Shown here piece after piece: positions 57,522 through 64,000 of a DNA stretch of 64,000 nucleotides. This DNA comes from Colius striatus (lineage: Eukaryota; Chordata; Aves; Coliiformes; Coliidae): NCBI RefSeq assembly GCF_028858725.1, contig NC_084767.1:17251895-17315894 (forward strand). The letters run 5' to 3'. The stretch's first letter is position 1; the number at the start of each line of letters is the position of its first letter. The position numbers and the translations under genes were made by a program. The notes below the pieces were generated by a model. The model was not told the DNA's origin. It was given only the letters and a program-made list of their open reading frames with translations, and searched no databases.

Positions 57522-60500
57522 CTGGAAGAAAAAAGAAGTTGAGAAAGAGTTTGCTTAAGTACTGCATTTCTTGCCATGGAGGGTGAGACCACATCAGGTA
57601 CAAATCTGATGCTAAGAAAGCAAGCTCTGGAAAATCAAAAGGGCTTTGTGAGCTTGGTGTCATCTCCTGTGCCTTGGAAGCTCCAAGCATCACAGCTTAG
57701 ACACAAACACTACCTCAGAGACTGCTGGTCCGAGCACCTTACGCGATGATTTGAGTTGGGATGTGTCAAAAGGAGTTAATCTTCAGAAAACACCGAGCAC
57801 AGCCCGGTTGTCAGCTCCCCTTCCCAGGAGCTCAGACCTGGAGTCTGTCTCAGAGAAAAGCAGCACAAGGAGACAGCAGCACTGTGTCCGCTGCTGAGGG
57901 CCAGCCCAAGTCCAGCGCAGCTCTTGCACCCGCTGGACTGGCTTTCAGGTTGGTGCCATGGCCACTCGCCTCGGGCTCTGGTCAGGAGGGGAAGGAGAAG
58001 TCTGGGAGTCAGCAATTTGATTTTTTGCCGCCATCTCCCTCAGTGTATTCTTCCCTGCAGATCAGTGGTGTAACACCAACGCCTTCAGAAACACAGCTGG
58101 CATCAGTGCTGCACACAGGCTGTACCACCGCGTCTCACTCTTCCTGAGCACCCTGTGACGATTTTGGTACAAACCAGCCCACTCTCTGCATGGCTCCAGG
58201 CTGCAGGGCAGCAACGGGTGGCCATGAACGGGTGGCTCCTAGTGCTGGGCTCTCTGCAGGAACGCAAATGCTCTGCAATAGCTCCAACTCCCCCTCACAC
58301 CACCAGAAATTAAGCCACTTTCCCACTTTACATGGCTTCCTTCTTCCTTCCTGCCTCATATTACCACCAGCTTGCTTGCAATGGCCTCCTACATGTTTGA
58401 GTTCCCTGAGTCAAATAACTTGACCTATTGCTACAGCTGCTGGCATCAATCTCATGTTGCTTCACCTGATGTAAGAGAGCTGCTTCTTCCCTTAGCAGCT
58501 CGCAGAGGGGCTCACAGGGCACTATCCCACCAGAGCAGAAATAGACTGTTTGAGAGAAATACACTGTTCTGCCTGTAAAACCAGGTAATCTGATGAGCCA
58601 GGGCTGTTACAAATAGTGATGCTTTTGCCCAGAGACAGTGGTCCTGCCAGCGAGGGGGGGACTGTGGCACCATCCCATCCCTGCTCCACGGCCATGAAGG
58701 AGCATCCCGCACCCACCCGAAAGGCAAGATGCATCAGAGACATGGGCTAAACACAGGGACAGGGTTATAGCAAGGGCCTCTGCCTATCACACTGCTGACC
58801 CGACTCTCCTCAGCCCATAGGCAGGACGGTGGCACTGATGCAGACACTGTGTTCGGCACTGCCACAGTGCTGCACCCTCTTTGCCTCATGGGTGGGTTTA
58901 AGCGCAGTGCTCTGTCCTAGTTCCATTTAGAAACATGAGCTCAGCCCTGCCCAAAGTGCTCGGCAGGGAGCAGAAGCATCTGTCAAGTGTCTCCAGATGT
59001 CTCCAAGGGCTGCAGAAAGTCCCAGCTTCCCCCCTCTCCCAGCCCAGGACCTGGCTGCAGGAAAGATGAGTTATAATTTGGCAGCCAGAAGTTGCTCAGC
59101 TTTCTTCCTGACAAGGCAGGCAGTTTCAGCTGGGCTCTCTGCTTCCAGCCCCACTGCACCGAAGTTAACTGATGAGCTCAGGCTAAGAGATGACCCCAGC
59201 ACATTTATGTGGCAACTTTACCTACAACTTTTCCCTTTCACTTACGGAAATTAATCCTTTACATGAGAAAAACGAGGTCCAATGGATACAATGGTCCAAA
59301 TACTCATGGCAACAGTGACTTCTCCAGCCATTAACTTCTTGGAAGGAATTACTGCTGATTTACTGGGGCACAACAATCAGACCCTGGTCCTTGACTGCTG
59401 AGATGAGATGTCTGACCTGCTCTGTGCAGGAATCCACTCCCCAATGCACCCTTTGCAGGCACAGTGACCCCTGAGTTACAACACTCTCCAGCTATGCCCT
59501 TGTGACCAAGACCCAGCATGTCAGACTTTCAGTAGCACATTGCTGCTGTGACAGGCAGCACTTTGGCAGGCTCAGCAATGGAGAACATCCCATGGTGGTC
59601 TGTGAGATTCGTTCTGAGCTCTCTCTGATCACAACCACAGGGATGAGAAGAGGAGCTGCCTCATCTGCTGCAAACTCCCTGCCCAGAAAGCGAACAGGCG
59701 CTGGCTGTCAGCTTTCCTGCCTTTTCTTGGTAACTCTGCAGCAACATGCATGACACTTGCCATGCACACATCAACGGTGTCACACATAATGACATGCAAG
59801 CAGAGGACGAGCTGGAAATGAAAAGCAGCCTGTGGTGCCAGCTGACAGATCTCTGTGCAGTTGGGAGCTGGAGCTCACTGCAGTATTTGCGCAGCTCACG
59901 TTTCCTCCCTGAAATACCAGCTCCCTGCACAAATGTCAACACAGAAAGACACCACAAGAAAACAAACAAGCAAACAGCAACCCGCTCCAGCACGCTGTCT
60001 CCTTCCAAGCAGTTTCTGCCACACAAAGCTTGAGGATCCAGCCTTCTTCTTGTACCAGTGCCAGCTGTGAAGCCTGTTGGCCCCTGCAAGGCTTTTACCT
60101 GTTTTCTACCCTGACGTGTGAGTTACTGTCAGAGCTTTGATTGCCTCATGCTTTATGACGTCTCTGATGCAAAGCCATTTGTGCCCATCACATCATTAGA
60201 TGAATCTTGCTATCAGATGCTCCAAGATCTATAAGGGACCCTGGGAACCAACTCGTGCATAGCTGCCCTCAGGAATGTGACCCAAGGTTTGCCCAAGTTT
60301 GGGAAGGACACCTGTGGCAGGGCAGGAAAATGAACTCAGAGTTTCTCTGGACCCAGACATGTAGATTAACTGATGCCTTGGCAGTCACAACCATTGGAAG
60401 CACTTCCAGAGGAGCTAGCAGCAGAAGAAACAGTAATTCATTTGCTCAAGAGGGAAACATCACGAAAGGGGCTCTTTTGCCTCACTCTCCCCACCAGTCA

Positions 60501-63500
60501 ATTAAAAATAAAGACATGTCCTAATACTCTGATAAGGACATCTCCAGACCTCTGTTTAGAATCTGAAAATAACCTCATGAAAAGACAGCTCTCAGAGAGT
60601 CACTAGATTTTAAAACAAGACCACTGTAATCCAGGACAGGGCTTGGGGATTCAGTAATGTCTGTATTTAATGCAGACAGCAGTAATAACACTGAACTCAG
60701 CCATTCTCTAGTCAGGCTTCAGGACTGTCTGCCATCCAAGGAGCTCCCAAACCCCTAAAATAGAAAGGAGTCACTGGTGCAATGTGGTCCAAGGACTGAA
60801 CCTCTGCGTGCCCCCAGCACAGGTCCAGCTCTGCTGTGCAGGGTGCCAGGCCCTTGCTGGATCAGCAGGCTGGGCACAGTGCTCCAAGGAGCTGGCTCAC
60901 AGCTGCTGAGGAAAGAAAAATCCTCCCAGCTGTGAGGAATGCTGCTGTTGAAAGAGCTGCTGAGCGGGCACGGGGCCGGTGCCGTGAGCCTGCATTAAGC
61001 CGTGTTACACAAGCTGCTGCCCAACGGCTGGCTGCAACAGGTGCCAGCCCAGCCATGGCCAGTTGCTCGGGAGAAAGAAGCTGCTATTCTTAGCCTGGCA
61101 TAAAAGTGCAAAGATTAATGCTGTGTGTACACATCAAAGGAGAGGCCTGAACAGGTCACTCACTGTATCCACAGGCACTGGAAGGCACTTAGCTTGGTAA
61201 GGATGGTGAGGATGATTGGAGAAATCTGTGGAGTTGTCTATGATGTGGGACATACGAGAGGTGAGCTGCCAGTGTGCAGAACACAGTGCCCAGGACACCA
61301 GACCCATCATATGTGTATGTTGCACCAGGGGAGGTTTAGACTGGAAATCAGGAAGAACTTTTTTACTGAGAGAGTTGTTAAATGCTGGCAGAGGCTGCAC
61401 AGGAGAGGTGGTGGAGTCCCCATCCCTGGAGATATTTAAAAGACACACAGATGAGGTGCTGAGGGACGTGGTTTAGTTTAGTGGTGGGCTTGGCAGTGTG
61501 AGGTGAGTGGCTGCACTCAATGATCTTCATGTTTTTTTCTAACCAGAATGATTCTATGATTCTATGGAAAGGACTTCTGCTGAACCTGACGCTCAGAGGT
61601 GGGAAAGGCATGACTCTCCCTGGTGAGGCGGCTGCCTGCCAAACACCGAGCTCCCCAAAACCTGGATGTGTATTTACACTCTGATGTCGCTTTGCACAGG
61701 CCCTGTGATGCAGAGATCACAGGGAGCTTCGCGGAGTCACTGACGGTAACAGCACAAAAGCTCCATGTTCAGCTCATCCTAACATCAAATGGAGTTTGCT
61801 TTAACAAGAACTGGAAAGTACACAGCAACTCTGCTTCCACTCACATCACTGACTATGAAGATCAAATTAGTTAGGATACAAAGACCTAACAGTGTGCTCC
61901 ACGTGCTTTCTGGTGCTCAGTTAAAAGGTTTGAAACATGTCAATATAGCAACGGCGGGTGCCTCCCCACACCTGGAAATACATTTTGGAGAGGGTTGATC
62001 AAGTGCTGTTGCACTTGGTGACCATAGCACCACATTGCCTCCACAGCTCCTACCTCACTGCAGCACACTTCTGTAAGGAATAAGCATTAATATGAAACGT
62101 ACCTTCATAGGAGAACCACTAAATTGTACTTTTAGAAGTTCCTCTTCATGGGCAAGACCCCTTGTCCCCACATCTATCTGGCAGCATGGGCTGGCATCCC
62201 CCAGAGTTAATTTGGGCTCAGAGCTGTTCTCATACCTTCATGCTATATTCTCACCATTTCAAACACAAGCAAACTGAAGAGATTAGAAATTAAATAATAA
62301 ATATTGTGTAGAAATAAACTGCACAAAGAAGGTGCCTGGAACTTCTAACCCCAAAACCTGTTGTTCTCAATCACGGGGAGATGAGGCTCTGGTACCAGGT
62401 CTGCACCTCTGTAGAGACAGCAGTGCCTCTTGTCAGGACACTTTGACTTGTTGGGTAGCTCTGAGCTGTGACTTGAGCAGTGTCAATACTGGCTGCTCAA
62501 TGGCACCTTTGGAGTAACTACAAAATTATGTTTTTATATAGCCAAGCAGTTTGTATAACCCTACAAAGACCTGCTGGAAGCCTGGTCCAGATCAAACTCC
62601 TGACTCATCCATAGCACTTAGTTAAACACAAGGTTTTACAGCTTAGCAAATAATGAAAGAGGCTGTCTGCTCTTACCAGTGTGTCCCTTGTGCCCCATGG
62701 GGTGCAGGAGGCTGCCAGAACCAGGGGCTCACATAGGACACCCTGAGCCTCTTGGAATACCAAGCAGTCACGATGCTCAGAGGTGTGCAGTCTCTGTTAA
62801 CTCCTGGGTTTGCTTTAGTAGGTAAAACCATGCACTTAAAAAGCTGTCCGTTTCTCCCTGACACATGCTAACACACCTGCAAAGAGCTTCTTGGTGTTCA
62901 GATATAAAGATCAATGACTGCAGAGACAGTTGCCTTGGGCTAGAAGAAACTGTGGAAGGAAAAGATCTACAAGATAATATGAGAGCAATCCTTTGGAAAA
63001 ACCCATGCCTTGATTTACAGCAATATAGAAAGCCAGTCATGCTGTGCACCCCATCTCATCTACAATAACATCAAGAAAATTGGAGCCTGGAAAGCTGTAA
63101 GCTTTGTTCTGCCTAGACACACTGCAGTGGAGATGCAGTGAGAAAAAGGGAAGAAAGCACTGAGGGCGCCCTGGCCAGCAACTCCCATCCATCCTCTGCT
63201 GGATCCTGAGAACTGGGGCTGGCAGAGACATCAGCAGGGCTTTGCGTTTGTGCAGGCTTAATCCCTTTGAAACATCCACATTTCCAAATAGCTGCTCAGT
63301 GGAAAAAGAAAAACCCAGGGTGAGTGACGAGGATGTCCACAAAAATACCACCAACTCACACAAATCTGCAGAGAGCGTTGCATTATGTACTAATTTTCCT
63401 CATGTTGCAGGTTAAGGCATTGGTGACCCCATAGGAACCAATCCTTCCTTCTTATTTCTAGCCTTGCTTTCCAGCTTTCCTCTTCCATTCCATTCTCAGG

Positions 63501-64000
63501 CATGGTTGGGAAGATGCAGTGAAGCAGGAAGATCCTACGTGTTTCAGGACAGCAAGACATCGCCTGTGGTATGGGATGTGGCAGACAGGGATACCCACTG
63601 TCATTGCCAGGGCTGTTGTAGGCAGTAGGTGCCCAAAGGAGCCTGGCAATACACAGGTACATACTGAGGGAGATAGTTTTCTAAAGACTGGTGAAAACAC
63701 CCGCTCTTTACCCTCAGAGCCTCGGCATAGCCAGCTCCTCCATATCCATCAGGGCCAACTCCTGCATGACTACATCACCATAGCACAAGAGGAATTTCAT
63801 GTATCTTCATGGGTTTTTATGCTTTAGCTACTCGGTCCTAATCTTGGTTTAAAAAGGTAAGACATGCTCAGCCCCAGGCTGTATTAACCCTGGTATGTTC
63901 CACATGAATGGTGACAGCGGCACTTGCAGGCAGGGACCCTGTGCAGGGCATAAACAACCAACCCAACCAAACTGGGGCTGCAGGAAATGAAAAAACATGC
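57522..64000 (-). other. JADE2: Partial JADE2 intron upstream of the first visible exon
   Basis: The acceptor CTTCCAG at 57522 ends an intron whose 5' end is beyond the window (at least 6.5 kb). I looked for the expected JADE N-terminal motifs (for example an ADPWRQEWEKGVQVP-like segment) on the minus strand and did not find them. Only one CR1 fragment (61319-61566) was recognised. 60.95-61.0 kb has a few CpGs but no clear promoter. Confidence 0.7.
61319..61566 (+). mobile_element. CR1 LINE 3' fragment (antisense to JADE2)
   Basis: It starts at TTGCACCAGGGGAGGTTTAG and ends AATGATTCTATGATTCTATG with two intact octamers. It is a 5'-truncated 248-bp copy of the same subfamily as those at 24.3, 28.1 and 28.7 kb. 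Confidence 0.94.

Noticed and set aside
59661..60089. 142-codon minus-strand frame
   Set aside because: Considered as a possible upstream JADE2 exon; residues do not match the JADE N-terminus and there is no acceptor/donor in the right phase.
57522..64000. Search for N-terminal JADE2 coding exons
   Set aside because: No sequence resembling the conserved N-terminal JADE motifs was seen on the minus strand; they are probably beyond 64000.
1..64000. tRNA, rRNA, CRISPR, prokaryotic operon or endogenous retrovirus
   Set aside because: No cloverleaf with A/B boxes, no direct-repeat arrays with unique spacers, no ribosomal sequence, and no LTR pair or gag/pol/env frame was recognised. All reverse-transcriptase remnants are CR1 LINE.

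Overview
The window looks like a vertebrate nuclear genome segment, most likely avian. Four things point there: a spliced gene with GT-AG introns, numerous 5'-truncated CR1 LINE retroposons ending in the ATTCTATG-type octamer tail, compact introns, and no Alu/L1-type or MIR repeats that I could recognise. No prokaryotic or plasmid features are present. The CR1 variety that begins (reverse-oriented) with a TCATAGAATTGTTTTGG-type sequence suggests a modern bird rather than a crocodilian or turtle, but that is inference.

One protein-coding gene is supported: the 3' part of JADE2 (PHF15), on the minus strand. Seven constitutive coding exons plus one in-frame cassette exon run from 57521 down to the stop codon at 18701. 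Every junction has a GT donor and AG acceptor, and reading phases agree across all of them. Together they encode 700 residues (743 with the cassette): an N-terminal Enhancer-of-polycomb-like segment, PHD finger 1, the extended PHD2 module, a charged helical region, the optional Lys-rich insert, and the conserved acidic C-terminus. By memory of human JADE2, roughly 100 N-terminal residues are missing; I found no matching exon between 57522 and 64000, so they probably lie beyond the window. The 3' UTR runs about 3.7 kb from 18700 to about 15015, where a canonical AATAAA (minus strand, 15041-15036) is followed by a GU-rich stretch.

Layout from low to high coordinates. 1-15.0 kb: intergenic DNA downstream of JADE2 with CR1 copies, a poly-G/GGAA microsatellite and some AT-rich stretches that resemble conserved noncoding elements. 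15.0-18.7 kb: JADE2 3' UTR, including a CpG-dense patch at 17.7-17.9 kb. 18.7-57.5 kb: JADE2 exons and introns, with eight CR1 fragments, a 17-bp minisatellite at 31.6 kb and a striking homeodomain-type palindrome cluster at 47.4-47.6 kb. 57.5-64 kb: further upstream intron with one more CR1 fragment.

JADE2 is known as a scaffold of the HBO1 (KAT7)-ING4/5-MEAF6 histone H4 acetyltransferase complex. The chromatin-reading domains and C-terminal region seen here fit that role. I see no sign of a novel multi-gene system; the most informative items are the cassette exon, the regulatory-looking noncoding blocks and the CpG-rich 3' UTR.
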